DNA of 29,714 bases from NCBI GenBank assembly GCA_017453085.1, contig JAFTKV010000298.1:1-29714 (forward strand), in the 5' to 3' direction. Source of the stretch: Clostridia bacterium (lineage in GTDB: Bacteria > Bacillota > Clostridia > Oscillospirales > CAG-272). Below are positions 9,267 to 16,433 of this stretch, piece after piece; position 1 is the stretch's first letter, and every line of letters begins with the position of its first letter. The translations under genes and the position numbers were made by a program. The notes beneath the pieces are model-generated. The model was not told the DNA's origin. It saw nothing but the letters and a program-made list of their open reading frames with translations, and made no database searches.

Positions 9267-10052
9267 ATGAATAGTAAAATCATTATCGTGATCGCCGCCG
9301 TGCTGGTGCTGCTCTCCCTGTTTGCAGTGGCGATGCAGGACGACGGCGGGGAGAGCGATTATCCGGAGACGACGGCCGCGCCCACGGCCCAATCGGCGAG
9401 TGCCTCCCTGACCGGGGGAACGGTCACCAAGCTGGGCACTCCCGAGGCAGGGGAAGGAGTCACCCAAGCACCCGCGCCCGATGCGGCTCCCGGGACGACC
9501 ACCGCAGACGGCACGATTGGCGAAGCCGCCGGGAATGCTCCGTCTGTGTCCGAAACCGAGGCTGCCGAAACGACGGTCACCACCGCAGTGACGACTCCTC
9601 CAAAGCCTGCGACTACCACGACCAAGGCGAATACCACCAAGGCGACCAAGCCCGCCACCGAGGCCACCACGACGAGGGCTCCCGCAACGGCTGCACCTGT
9701 GACGACCACGAAGGCTCCCGTGACCTCTCAGACGCCCGTGACGACTACGAAGGCTCCTGTGACCTCCCAGGTGCCCGTGACGACCACCACGGCACCGGTC
9801 ACCACGCCTACGCCCGAGACCTCCCAGCCCGCACCCGAGACAAGCGATCCTGCGGCGGTCACCTACGAGGCATATCTGGCGATGACTCCCGAGGAGCAGC
9901 AGGCGCACTTCATGCGTTTTGCCTCACCGTCGGCGTATATGGAATGGCTCTACCGTGCCAAGGCGGAATACGAGGAGAGTCGGGACGACATCGTGATCGA
10001 GGGCGGCGGCTCCATCGACATCGGCGATATTATCGGAGGGATGTACGGATGA
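9267..10052 (+). CDS. Membrane-anchored Thr/Pro-rich stalk protein
   Basis: The 261-residue product starts with a short basic end and one hydrophobic segment (residues 4-22, IIIVIAAVLVLLSLFAVAM) acting as a signal anchor. Residues about 30-195 are a low-complexity Thr/Ala/Pro stalk, probably extended and possibly O-glycosylated. The C-terminal ~65 residues form a compact module with MTPEEQQAHFMRFAS and YMEWLYRAKAEYEES, ending in a Gly/Ile/Asp tail. I recall similar modules in other Clostridia proteins but know no function. The ribosome site AGGAAAGG (9250-9257) lies 9 bases upstream. The gene overlaps the peptidase gene by 4 bp, so the two are co-translated. Confidence 0.8.
   Translation: MNSKIIIVIAAVLVLLSLFAVAMQDDGGESDYPETTAAPTAQSASASLTGGTVTKLGTPEAGEGVTQAPAPDAAPGTTTADGTIGEAAGNAPSVSETEAAETTVTTAVTTPPKPATTTTKANTTKATKPATEATTTRAPATAAPVTTTKAPVTSQTPVTTTKAPVTSQVPVTTTTAPVTTPTPETSQPAPETSDPAAVTYEAYLAMTPEEQQAHFMRFASPSAYMEWLYRAKAEYEESRDDIVIEGGGSIDIGDIIGGMYG
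9696..9812 (+). repeat. Three tandem 39-bp units (13 residues each)
   Basis: The units encode PVTTTKAPVTSQT, PVTTTKAPVTSQV and PVTTTTAPVTTPT in register. Such mucin-like repeats are prone to copy-number change. Confidence 0.85.
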
Positions 10053-10537
10053 AAAAAGCGATCTATACCGCACATATGGACGATCTGATGCCGCTGATCC
10101 GGGAGCGGCTGGCGGCAGGGCAGTCGGTCTGCTTTTCCCCGAAAGGGATCAGTATGCTGCCTATGCTTCGGCAGGGCGTTGACACGGTCACGCTGTCGCC
10201 GATCACCGCTCCGCTGAAAAAATACGATCTGCCGCTCTATCAGCGGGACAGCGGCAAGTACGTACTCCATCGGATCGTCAGGGTGGGGGACACCCTCACC
10301 TGCGCTGGCGACAATCAGGTGGTATTGGAGCGAGGACTTCGGCAGGAGCAGATGATCGGTGTGGTCACCGCCTTCACCCGCGGCGGAAAGACGCACACGG
10401 TGGATGAGCGCGGGTATCGGCTCTACTGCCGTCTGTGGCATCACACCCGCCTGCTCCGACGGATCTGGCGAGGGCTCATTCGCCGCACCAAGCGGTTGTT
10501 TGGGAAAAAGTCAATTGATGAAACGAAAAGGCACTGA
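10049..10537 (+). CDS. S24/S26 signal peptidase-like protein, SipW/ER type
   Basis: The 162-residue product has the signal peptidase box GISMLPML with candidate nucleophile Ser35, then YVLHRIVRVGD with His74 where bacterial type I peptidases have Lys, then AGDNQ with Asp88. Ser plus His plus a GDN-box Asp is the arrangement of the SipW/archaeal/ER type. No clear transmembrane helix is present; the C-terminus is strongly basic (RRIWRGLIRRTKRLFGKK). The start was chosen because GGAGGG (10035-10040) lies 8 bases upstream and the ATG overlaps the preceding stop; a longer in-frame version from 9944 would lie inside the Thr-rich gene. Natural substrates could be the Thr-rich neighbour or the small peptide. 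A LexA-like S24 repressor is less likely, since there is no HTH. Confidence 0.82.
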   Translation: MKKAIYTAHMDDLMPLIRERLAAGQSVCFSPKGISMLPMLRQGVDTVTLSPITAPLKKYDLPLYQRDSGKYVLHRIVRVGDTLTCAGDNQVVLERGLRQEQMIGVVTAFTRGGKTHTVDERGYRLYCRLWHHTRLLRRIWRGLIRRTKRLFGKKSIDETKRH

Positions 10538-10563
10538 TGGATAACAAGTCCATCGGTGCCTTT
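10527..10563 (+). terminator. Hairpin terminator after the peptidase gene
   Basis: The 15-base arms AAAGGCACTGATGGA and TCCATCGGTGCCTTT pair with one G-U around a 7-base loop. The 5' arm overlaps the last codons and stop of the peptidase gene. Only a short T-run (TTTGTTGGTT) follows. Confidence 0.8.
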
Positions 10564-10595
10564 GTTGGTTGGGGGCAGGGGAGTGATTGGTGTGC

Positions 10596-10649
10596 GGTGT
10601 GGGTGTGCGAACAGAATGCGCCGACCTTTCTCTTGATGTGGTATGTTCC
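10596..10649 (+). repeat. 54-bp intergenic direct repeat, copy 1
   Basis: It starts GGTGTGGGTGTGCGAACAGA and ends GGTATGTTCC, nearly identical to 10748-10801 with a few substitutions. Confidence 0.85.
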
Positions 10650-10719
10650 GCCGCAGGCGGCAAACGAAGGAGGCGCACCGCACGTTCACTTGGTGCGAAT
10701 CGTTTGTTGCCGTCTTCGA

Positions 10720-10746
10720 GGCGGGAGGAGCAAGCCCCTCCCCTAC
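10720..10746. repeat. Palindromic element GGCGGGAGGAGCAAGCCCC, copy 1
   Basis: GGGAGG or GGCGGG-type arms pair with CCTCCC across an AGCAAG-type loop. The related copy at 11099-11122 has perfect GGCGGG/CCCGCC arms. Confidence 0.75.
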
Positions 10747-10747
10747 C

Positions 10748-10801
10748 GGTGTGGGTGTGCGAACAGAATGCGCCGACCGTTCCCTTGATGCGGTATGTTC
10801 C
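10748..10801 (+). repeat. 54-bp intergenic direct repeat, copy 2
   Basis: Same ends and length as copy 1, 152 bp downstream. It follows directly on the palindrome at 10720-10746. Confidence 0.85.
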
Positions 10802-11098
10802 ACCGCACCTGTAGGGGCCGGCGTCCTCGACGGCCCGCTCCAAACGCATTCCACCGCACGCCCCCTTGGAGCAGACAACGTGCGGATCGATCTAACCTTG
10901 TAGGGAACGGTCTTGTAAGGAGCGTAGCGACGGAATAGCGAAGCGTCCCGTTCCGCGCCGCCGCAGGCGGCATCGAAGGAGGCGCACCGAATGTTGCCTT
11001 GGCGTGAAATGTACCATCTCCCATGTAGTGGCGGATTCCATATCAGCCCGCATCGTGCGCATCGCACCGCCCGTCCCCTTGGCGCAGATCGTTCGGAC

Positions 11099-11122
11099 GG
11101 CGGGAGCAAGCCCCCGCCCTAC
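11099..11122. repeat. Palindromic element GGCGGGAGCAAGCCCCCGCC, copy 2
   Basis: GGCGGG and CCCGCC are perfectly complementary around an AGCAAGCC loop region. The element is followed by CCTAC, as in copy 1. Confidence 0.75.
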
Positions 11123-11124
11123 GG

Positions 11125-11178
11125 GGTATGTGGCGTGCGAACAGAATGCATCGCTCGTTCACTCGGTGCATATGTTCC
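11125..11178 (+). repeat. 54-bp intergenic direct repeat, diverged copy 3
   Basis: It keeps the core GCGTGCGAACAGAATGC and the final TATGTTCC, with more changes between. It again follows a GGCGGGAGCAAGCCC-type palindrome, as copy 2 does, so palindrome plus 54-mer looks like one composite unit. Confidence 0.7.
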
Positions 11179-11283
11179 GCCTCCAAGCCTTTTCCAGCGG
11201 AGAGAGGTGATGTTGCAAAAGGGGCGGATGAGGAGATCCCCGTTTCCGCCGCCCGTTCACTTGCTGCTACTCCCACTTGACAA

Positions 11284-11318
11284 AAAAGATAGAGAATGAC
11301 CATCATTCTCTATCTTTT
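11284..11318 (-). terminator. Strong, potentially bidirectional hairpin terminator
   Basis: A perfect 16-bp stem (AAAAGATAGAGAATGA with its complement) surrounds a 3-base loop. Read on the minus strand the stem runs into T6, so it ends the leftward Asp-box lipoprotein gene 50 bp after its stop. On the plus strand TTTTGGATTTT follows, so it may also stop rightward transcription. Confidence 0.9.
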
Positions 11319-11368
11319 GGATTTTATTAGATGAGGAGGAATTGCTTGTGTGGCTACAAAGCGGTGGA

Positions 11369-13030
11369 TCAGCTTTCGGGATAGGATGCGTAGCCGCTCA
11401 GATTGATCTTGGCGAACTTGAGCACGCAGTACTCATACTTCTGCGAGGCGTTGTTGGGGAAGACGTTGTTGATGTAATAGATCGATCCGTCAGAGCCGGT
11501 GAAGAAGCCGAAGCTGTAGGCGTAGTTGGCACCCGATTCCTTGGCATAGTCAAACTCCAGCGGTGCCTCGATGGTGTACCAGGTTTCGCCCAGGTCGAAG
11601 CTGACGAACAGATCGGAGGAGGTGTCGGTCGCTGGACTGCCGAATCGGCCGGCCGCGATCACGGTGCCCAGAGGACCGCCTGCGGGAGTCCATTCGCAAT
11701 AGGGCGTACAACCGGTGAAGCGCTTGTTGCGGGTGGTCACCAGCTTGCCCAGGGAGTTGGCATCCTCCCACTCGGTCAGGCTCTTGGAGGTCTTGTAGTA
11801 GACGGGACCGCCCTGCTGGCCGATCATTTCGTAAACGATCAGATAGCCGTGGTCGCCCATTTTGGCAACCGAGACCATGCCGGGACGCAGCGCGCGATTA
11901 TCGGGGGAGACGCAATATTTCTTCTCGCCCCAGGTCTTGCCATCCTTAGATACTCGCAGCACCAGCCGCTGTCCGCCAAACTGGGAGACCTCGGTCTCGT
12001 CCGAGTAGAAGCAGACCAGCGAGCCGTCCTCGTCGCAGATCAGGAAGGGCTCGTACATACCGTTTGAAAGTCCGTTGCCGGTGTCCACGATGGTGTATTG
12101 CTCCCAGGTCTTGCCCAGGTCGAAGCTGCGCCAGATGCTGATCTGCATGGTTGCACTCATGTCAGAGTCGTGGGAGCAGCCCGACAGTAGGAGCGTGCCT
12201 GCGGGCATATCGCCTACCTTGCAGGGCAGCTCGTACAAATGAGGCTGCCAGTTGCCGATGAGGCCGGGCGTGAGCTCCTCCGATGCGGTAGAGACGAACT
12301 TCCAGTTTTTGCCACCATTGGTGCTTTGGTAGATGGGGAAGGACTCGCCTGCCCATTGGCTGGTGGCCAGCAGAGTGCCGTTGTGCTCTCCGTTATATTT
12401 CAGCTCGATGACTCTGCCGTAGGTGGACCAGCGATGGATGTTCGGCTCAACGGTGGAGACCAGCGGTACGCTGACTGAGGTGAGGTTGGGCAGGACGGTC
12501 ACCTCGGGGTCGTAAGCCGCCAGGACGGTGAACTCCTTGGTGAAGGTGACGCCGCCCGATTGGGCACCGGGGAGCACGTAATCGTCCAAAAACCGACGGA
12601 GCGCGTGCCACAGGGCGGTGTTGTCCTTGCCCAGAATGGCGATCTTCTTGCCGTCAAATCGGATGACGTAGTTTTCGCCGCCAGTAGCGGAGGTCAGCAG
12701 CTCCAGCGCATCCTTGGAGGCCGCACGGTCGGTCATGCCGATTAAGAGCTCGAGTGCGCCGCTGTCAGCTGCTTCGCTGTCGGCCTTGACGGGCAGCTCG
12801 GCGCCGTTTTGGGTGAGCACGTCACAGAAGGAGGCAAAGGCGGTCTGGGTGTCGTAGGCCAGCGCGGCAGGGCGGACGATGGTAAATTCGGACAGCCCGA
12901 CAGGGGATAGCTCTGCTACAGGTGGCTCGGTGGCGGGAGGACTGTCGGGGACTTCGTTCTTGCAGGCGGTCATCATGCCGCAGGACAGCAGCAGGATGGA
13001 TGCCAGTGCGGCAGAAAAGATTTGTTTCAT
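11369..13030 (-). CDS. Secreted lipoprotein with BNR/Asp-box beta-propeller (sialidase or GH93-like)
   Basis: The 553-residue product begins with a lipoprotein signal peptide MKQIFSAALASILLLSCGMM; either Cys17 or Cys23 (MTAC) could be lipidated. Residues about 45-160 form an alpha/beta domain like those preceding glycosidase domains. From about residue 185 there is a beta-propeller with four Asp-box motifs: STNGGKNW, SFDLGKTW, SKDGKTW and SFDLGETW. Asp boxes occur in sialidases and in GH93 exo-arabinanases; I favour an exo-acting glycosidase on plant or host glycans but cannot fix the specificity. The start was chosen because AAGGAG lies 9 bases upstream; the in-frame ATG at 13051 precedes this site. 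It has its own promoter, divergent from the GRE operon. Confidence 0.85.
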   Translation of the reverse strand: MKQIFSAALASILLLSCGMMTACKNEVPDSPPATEPPVAELSPVGLSEFTIVRPAALAYDTQTAFASFCDVLTQNGAELPVKADSEAADSGALELLIGMTDRAASKDALELLTSATGGENYVIRFDGKKIAILGKDNTALWHALRRFLDDYVLPGAQSGGVTFTKEFTVLAAYDPEVTVLPNLTSVSVPLVSTVEPNIHRWSTYGRVIELKYNGEHNGTLLATSQWAGESFPIYQSTNGGKNWKFVSTASEELTPGLIGNWQPHLYELPCKVGDMPAGTLLLSGCSHDSDMSATMQISIWRSFDLGKTWEQYTIVDTGNGLSNGMYEPFLICDEDGSLVCFYSDETEVSQFGGQRLVLRVSKDGKTWGEKKYCVSPDNRALRPGMVSVAKMGDHGYLIVYEMIGQQGGPVYYKTSKSLTEWEDANSLGKLVTTRNKRFTGCTPYCEWTPAGGPLGTVIAAGRFGSPATDTSSDLFVSFDLGETWYTIEAPLEFDYAKESGANYAYSFGFFTGSDGSIYYINNVFPNNASQKYEYCVLKFAKINLSGYASYPES

Positions 13031-13118
13031 ATTTGGATTCTCCTTGAACAAATTCGGTCATCAAAACGGTGCCGAGTGAGCGGAGGCAAATTTCACACGA
13101 TGATAACGCAGTAAATAC

Positions 13119-13147
13119 AGTATACAGTATTTTCAGAAAAAAGTCAA
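13119..13147 (-). promoter_or_regulatory. Sigma-A promoter of the Asp-box lipoprotein gene
   Basis: On the minus strand TTGACT (13147-13142), a 17-bp spacer and TATACT (13124-13119) lie about 90 bp before the start codon. The -10 region overlaps a direct repeat ATACAGTATACAGT. Confidence 0.85.
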
Positions 13148-13199
13148 TACCTTTTCCGATGCCACTTGTTCGTTTTGCTGTGAAAATTCGGATTCGCTC

Positions 13200-13227
13200 T
13201 TGACTTTTTGGCGGATTCTGCTATAAT
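13200..13227 (+). promoter_or_regulatory. Sigma-A promoter of the GRE operon
   Basis: TTGACT (13200-13205), a 16-bp spacer and a perfect TATAAT (13222-13227). The expected transcript start is near 13234, leaving a leader of about 38 bases. Confidence 0.9.
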
Positions 13228-13235
13228 GAAAGCGA

Positions 13236-13248
13236 CACGTCCCACGTG
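13236..13248. promoter_or_regulatory. Candidate operator CACGT-CCC-ACGTG
   Basis: A perfect 5-bp inverted repeat with a 3-bp gap begins within a few bases of the predicted transcript start of the GRE operon. The location suits a repressor site; the short arms make chance possible. Confidence 0.35.
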
Positions 13249-13271
13249 CCTTTACCGAAAGGAGTGTACTT

Positions 13272-15464
13272 ATGAAGATCGGTACGAACTCAACAGACGA
13301 GCTGCGCAGGATCATGGCAGACGAAGCCATCTATGCGCTGACGAAAAAGCCGGTGATCACCTATTCCTCCGAACGGGTGCGCTTGTGGAGCGAGATCTCC
13401 CGCGAGGTGGCAGAGCTTGCCGCACAGCCTCTTCGCTACGGCGAAGGAATGAGGCGGTTCGTGGAGCGGGTCTCCATACCCGTCAAACACACCGACCTGC
13501 TCATCGGGCGGATGGTGGAGGAGAGCTTTACCCCCGAGGAGGAGGAGCTCTTCCGTGGGGAATATATCCACGAGCGGATGCGGATGGAGGGCATTCCCAC
13601 CTTCATCACCGACCCCGGCCATCAATCCTTCCGCTGGAAGGATCTGCTCAGGATGGGGCTTCCCGCAATGAAGGCCTACGCCGTAGAATGGCGGGAGCGC
13701 TTTGCCGATGCGGGCGAGGATGCCAAGCGCGACTTCGTGCAGGGTGCCGTGATGATCTACGACGCGCTGATCCGCTTTTTGGAACGCTCGGCAGAGGCGG
13801 CAGAGGCTGCAGGTCTGACCGAGGCGGCAGAGGCGTGCAGAAGAGCAGCGTCGGGAGCACCCGACAGCTTTCGCAGTGCGCTCCAGCTGATCTGGACGGT
13901 GGAGTTCTTCTTCTGCGCCTACATCTCCCCCAATCCCACGCTGACCGTGGGGCGATTGGATCTGTTCCTCATCGATCTGTATCGGCAGGATCTTGCCGAC
14001 GGCGTGCTGTCCCGTGAGGAGGCCGCTCTGCTGATCGACGATTTTTACGCCAAAAACAATCTCATCATGGGCAGAGGAGAGCACCAGATGTCCGCACGTG
14101 CCAATTCGCCCATGTGCACCGGCTGGCACCGCATTCTTTGCTACGATGCGCCCCAGTATCTGATCCTGGGCGGTATCGACCCGCTGACCGAGCAATCGGT
14201 TGCCAACGAGCTGACCGCACTGCTGATCGAACGGATCCATCCCAAATATAAAAATCCCGTGGTGGTTTTCCGCTATACCCGTAATTATGCCGAGGAGCAC
14301 CCCAAGATCTGGCGTGCCCTGGTGGATAAGCTTCGCGCCAGCGCATCGGCGATGGTTTACAACGATATCAGCGAGTGCGCGATGTATAGTAGCGACGGCG
14401 AGAGCAGGGAGGATGCCTTTTCTCACGAGTATTTCGGCTGCAACTGGCCGACCCTGCCCGGCAAGGATCGCCCCTATCACGGCAGCTTCTTCCAGGATTC
14501 CACCTACTGTATATTGCCCGTGCTGATGAAGGCGGCAAAGCAGTACGCACAGACCGCACAGCGGCTGGATCGGGAGGCGTTTTTGCAAACGGTGTACGAC
14601 GCTTTCTACGCCAAAATTACGGCGGAGACCTTGCCGCGTTTGCCAAAGACCAATCCGCCGCGCTCCGATCTGTTGCAGTTTTATTCCTGCTTTGCCTACG
14701 ACAATATCGAAAACGGCGGTCTGTATTTCGAGCGGAGCAATATCATCGTCCCCTGCGGCGGGCTGGCGAACCTGATCGACACAGCGTCGGCGCTGGATTA
14801 TCTTACCAACGAGAAGCAGTATACCGTTCAGCAGATTCTGGATGCTTGCGAGAAGGATTTTGAAGGGGAAGCGGTGTTGCACGCCCTTTGCAAAAACGCG
14901 CCGAAGCTGGGGGACGGTCACCCCGTATCCTCCTACTGGGCGAAGGTGCTGCCTGACACGATCGTGCGGGCGACCCATGATGCCCTGCAGCCGCTCCCAC
15001 CCTTTTTGAAGCTGCGCTTCTGTATTGAAAACGACACGTGGCATATGGAGCGGGGCGGCCTGATCGATGCGACTCCCGACGGCAGAAGAAAGGGTGCACC
15101 CATTGCGCAAAACAGCCAACCCGCGGTGGGATCTGCCAAAAACGGCATGACCGCCATGCTGTCCTCGCTGGCCAACATCCCCTTTGATCGGTTTGCATCG
15201 GGTGCGCTGAACGTGACGATCCAGCCCGACAGCTTTGCGGGAGAGGCGGGATTGCAAAATCTTGCCGCTATTCTCTCTGCCTATTTCGAGATGGGCGGAA
15301 TGCAGATCCAGCTCAGCGCCGTGGATCGGGAGCTGCTGCTGGAGGCGCAGAAAAATCCCGACGCACACCGCGATCTGATGGTGCGGGTGACGGGATACAG
15401 CGCAGTATTCGTAGATATGTGCCGCCGTGCACAGGATGATCTGATTACAAGACATACGTTTTAA
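13272..15464 (+). CDS. Glycyl radical enzyme (PFL/diol-dehydratase superfamily), unknown substrate
   Basis: The 730-residue product is somewhat shorter than the usual 780-850. The C-terminal glycyl loop is RVTGYSAVFVD with radical Gly708. The cysteine loop is FGCNWPTLPGKD with active-site Cys390. A DPGHQ motif gives His117, matching the conserved His of glycerol-dehydratase-like members. Against the family pattern GCVEPQxPGKTxGWHD, the Pro, PGK and His positions line up, but the catalytic Glu (C+2) is Trp392 and the Asp (C+14) is Gly404. The usual diol, choline, hydroxyproline or isethionate chemistry is therefore unlikely. Anaerobic and radical-based, it must be activated by the enzyme three genes on. 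AAAGGAG (13258-13264) lies 7 bases before the ATG. It shares an operon with an aldo/keto reductase, suggesting a carbonyl-bearing product or substrate. Confidence 0.92.
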   Translation: MKIGTNSTDELRRIMADEAIYALTKKPVITYSSERVRLWSEISREVAELAAQPLRYGEGMRRFVERVSIPVKHTDLLIGRMVEESFTPEEEELFRGEYIHERMRMEGIPTFITDPGHQSFRWKDLLRMGLPAMKAYAVEWRERFADAGEDAKRDFVQGAVMIYDALIRFLERSAEAAEAAGLTEAAEACRRAASGAPDSFRSALQLIWTVEFFFCAYISPNPTLTVGRLDLFLIDLYRQDLADGVLSREEAALLIDDFYAKNNLIMGRGEHQMSARANSPMCTGWHRILCYDAPQYLILGGIDPLTEQSVANELTALLIERIHPKYKNPVVVFRYTRNYAEEHPKIWRALVDKLRASASAMVYNDISECAMYSSDGESREDAFSHEYFGCNWPTLPGKDRPYHGSFFQDSTYCILPVLMKAAKQYAQTAQRLDREAFLQTVYDAFYAKITAETLPRLPKTNPPRSDLLQFYSCFAYDNIENGGLYFERSNIIVPCGGLANLIDTASALDYLTNEKQYTVQQILDACEKDFEGEAVLHALCKNAPKLGDGHPVSSYWAKVLPDTIVRATHDALQPLPPFLKLRFCIENDTWHMERGGLIDATPDGRRKGAPIAQNSQPAVGSAKNGMTAMLSSLANIPFDRFASGALNVTIQPDSFAGEAGLQNLAAILSAYFEMGGMQIQLSAVDRELLLEAQKNPDAHRDLMVRVTGYSAVFVDMCRRAQDDLITRHTF

Positions 15465-15485
15465 TCAAAGAAAGAAGGATTTATG

Positions 15486-16433
15486 ATGAAAAAAGTAGAA
15501 CTGAAGCGGGCAGGGCTGACGGTCAGCAATATCTGCCTGGGAACGATGATGTACGGCACGCAGGTGTCGGAGCAGGAGGCCTTTCGCCAGATGGATCTCT
15601 ACCGTGAGATGGGCGGTAATTTCTTAGACACCTCCAACAACTACGCCCATTGGTGGCCGGGCGCGTCCGGCGACGAGAGCGAGACTCTGCTGGGCAAATA
15701 TCTGGCCGATCGGGGCTGTCGCGATCAGCTGGTCATCGCCACCAAGGTGGGCTTTGACCGCCACGGCGAGGGCGCAGGTCTTACCGCCAAGCAGATCGAA
15801 TACTGGTGCGACGAGAGCCTGCGGAAGCTGGGCACCGACTACATCGACCTGTATTACGCTCATACCGACGACAAAAACACGCCGCTGGAGGAGACGATGG
15901 AGGCCTTCGACCGTCTGGTGAAGAAGGGAAAGGTGAAGGCCATCGGCGCCAGCAATTTCTACACCTGGCGGATGTGCGAGGCAAAGCATATCGCACAGCA
16001 GAAGGGCTATGCCGATTACACGGTGAACCAGCCCTGCTACACCTATCTGTTTACCAAGGGCGGCTACAAGCTGGCCTACGAGTTCAATGTCAACGCCACC
16101 GAGGAGCGGCTCCGCTATCTGGCGGCCAACGATATTCCGCTGGTTGCCTACTCCTGCCTTGCCAAGGGCGGCTACGACGATCCCTCCCGCCTGCCCGACT
16201 TCTACGAGCCCGGCGCACGGATGGATGCTCTGCAGGAATGCGCCAAGGAGCTGGGGCTGACCCCCTCCAAGCTGGTGATCGCATGGCTGCTGGCGCAGGA
16301 TCGCCTCCCTGACCGTCCCACTGTGATCCCGCTGTTCTCCTCCTCCCGCAGCGACCATCTGAAGGAGATCCTGGAGATGTCCGACTACGTGCTGGATCAA
16401 AAGATCCTGGAAAAGCTCAGCAATGTGTTCTGA
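15486..16433 (+). CDS. Aldo/keto reductase
   Basis: The 315-residue product is an NAD(P)H-dependent oxidoreductase with a TIM-barrel fold. The full catalytic tetrad is visible: Asp48 (NFLDTSNNY), Tyr53, Lys87 (ATKVGF) and His126 (YYAHTDD). A KAIGASNF strand and a C-terminal FSSSRSDHLKE region match the cofactor-binding part. An ATG at 15483 directly precedes the one chosen; 15486 gives the better spacing (6 bases) to AAGGA. Lying between the GRE and its activase, it probably reduces or oxidises the GRE substrate or product. It overlaps the activase gene by 11 bp. Confidence 0.92.
   Translation: MKKVELKRAGLTVSNICLGTMMYGTQVSEQEAFRQMDLYREMGGNFLDTSNNYAHWWPGASGDESETLLGKYLADRGCRDQLVIATKVGFDRHGEGAGLTAKQIEYWCDESLRKLGTDYIDLYYAHTDDKNTPLEETMEAFDRLVKKGKVKAIGASNFYTWRMCEAKHIAQQKGYADYTVNQPCYTYLFTKGGYKLAYEFNVNATEERLRYLAANDIPLVAYSCLAKGGYDDPSRLPDFYEPGARMDALQECAKELGLTPSKLVIAWLLAQDRLPDRPTVIPLFSSSRSDHLKEILEMSDYVLDQKILEKLSNVF

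Larger units (their letters stand above)
10564..11283. repeat. Gene-free block of degenerate intergenic repeats
   Basis: About 720 bp without a credible gene on either strand. It is built from several recurring elements: a 54-bp unit (10596-10649, 10748-10801 and, diverged, 11125-11178); a CCGCAGGCGGCA...CGAAGGAGGCGCACCG unit (about 10650-10680 and 10960-10989); two GCGGGAG-AGCAAG-type palindromes (10720-10746 and 11099-11122); and two further hairpins (10815-10836 and 10904-10954). The many short ORFs here simply translate the repeats and have no ribosome binding sites. Confidence 0.8.

Noticed and set aside
9087..9908. A 273-codon minus-strand frame rich in Gly/Arg
   Set aside because: It is the complement of the Thr/Pro-rich repeats, and so a low-complexity artefact.
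10441..11109. Overlapping ORFs of 80-220 codons in the intergenic repeats
   Set aside because: They translate the repeat units, lack ribosome sites, and the same peptide pieces recur in several frames.
10596..11178. CRISPR array
   Set aside because: Only three 54-bp copies at irregular spacing, degenerate, with repeated rather than unique sequence between; no cas genes.
11342..12067. A 241-codon plus-strand frame opposite the Asp-box lipoprotein
   Set aside because: It crosses the end of the minus-strand gene and has no protein family signature.
13290..15455. A 721-codon open frame on the minus strand opposite the GRE gene
   Set aside because: It mirrors the GRE codon pattern, has no recognisable domains, and the plus-strand frame has promoter, ribosome site and family motifs.
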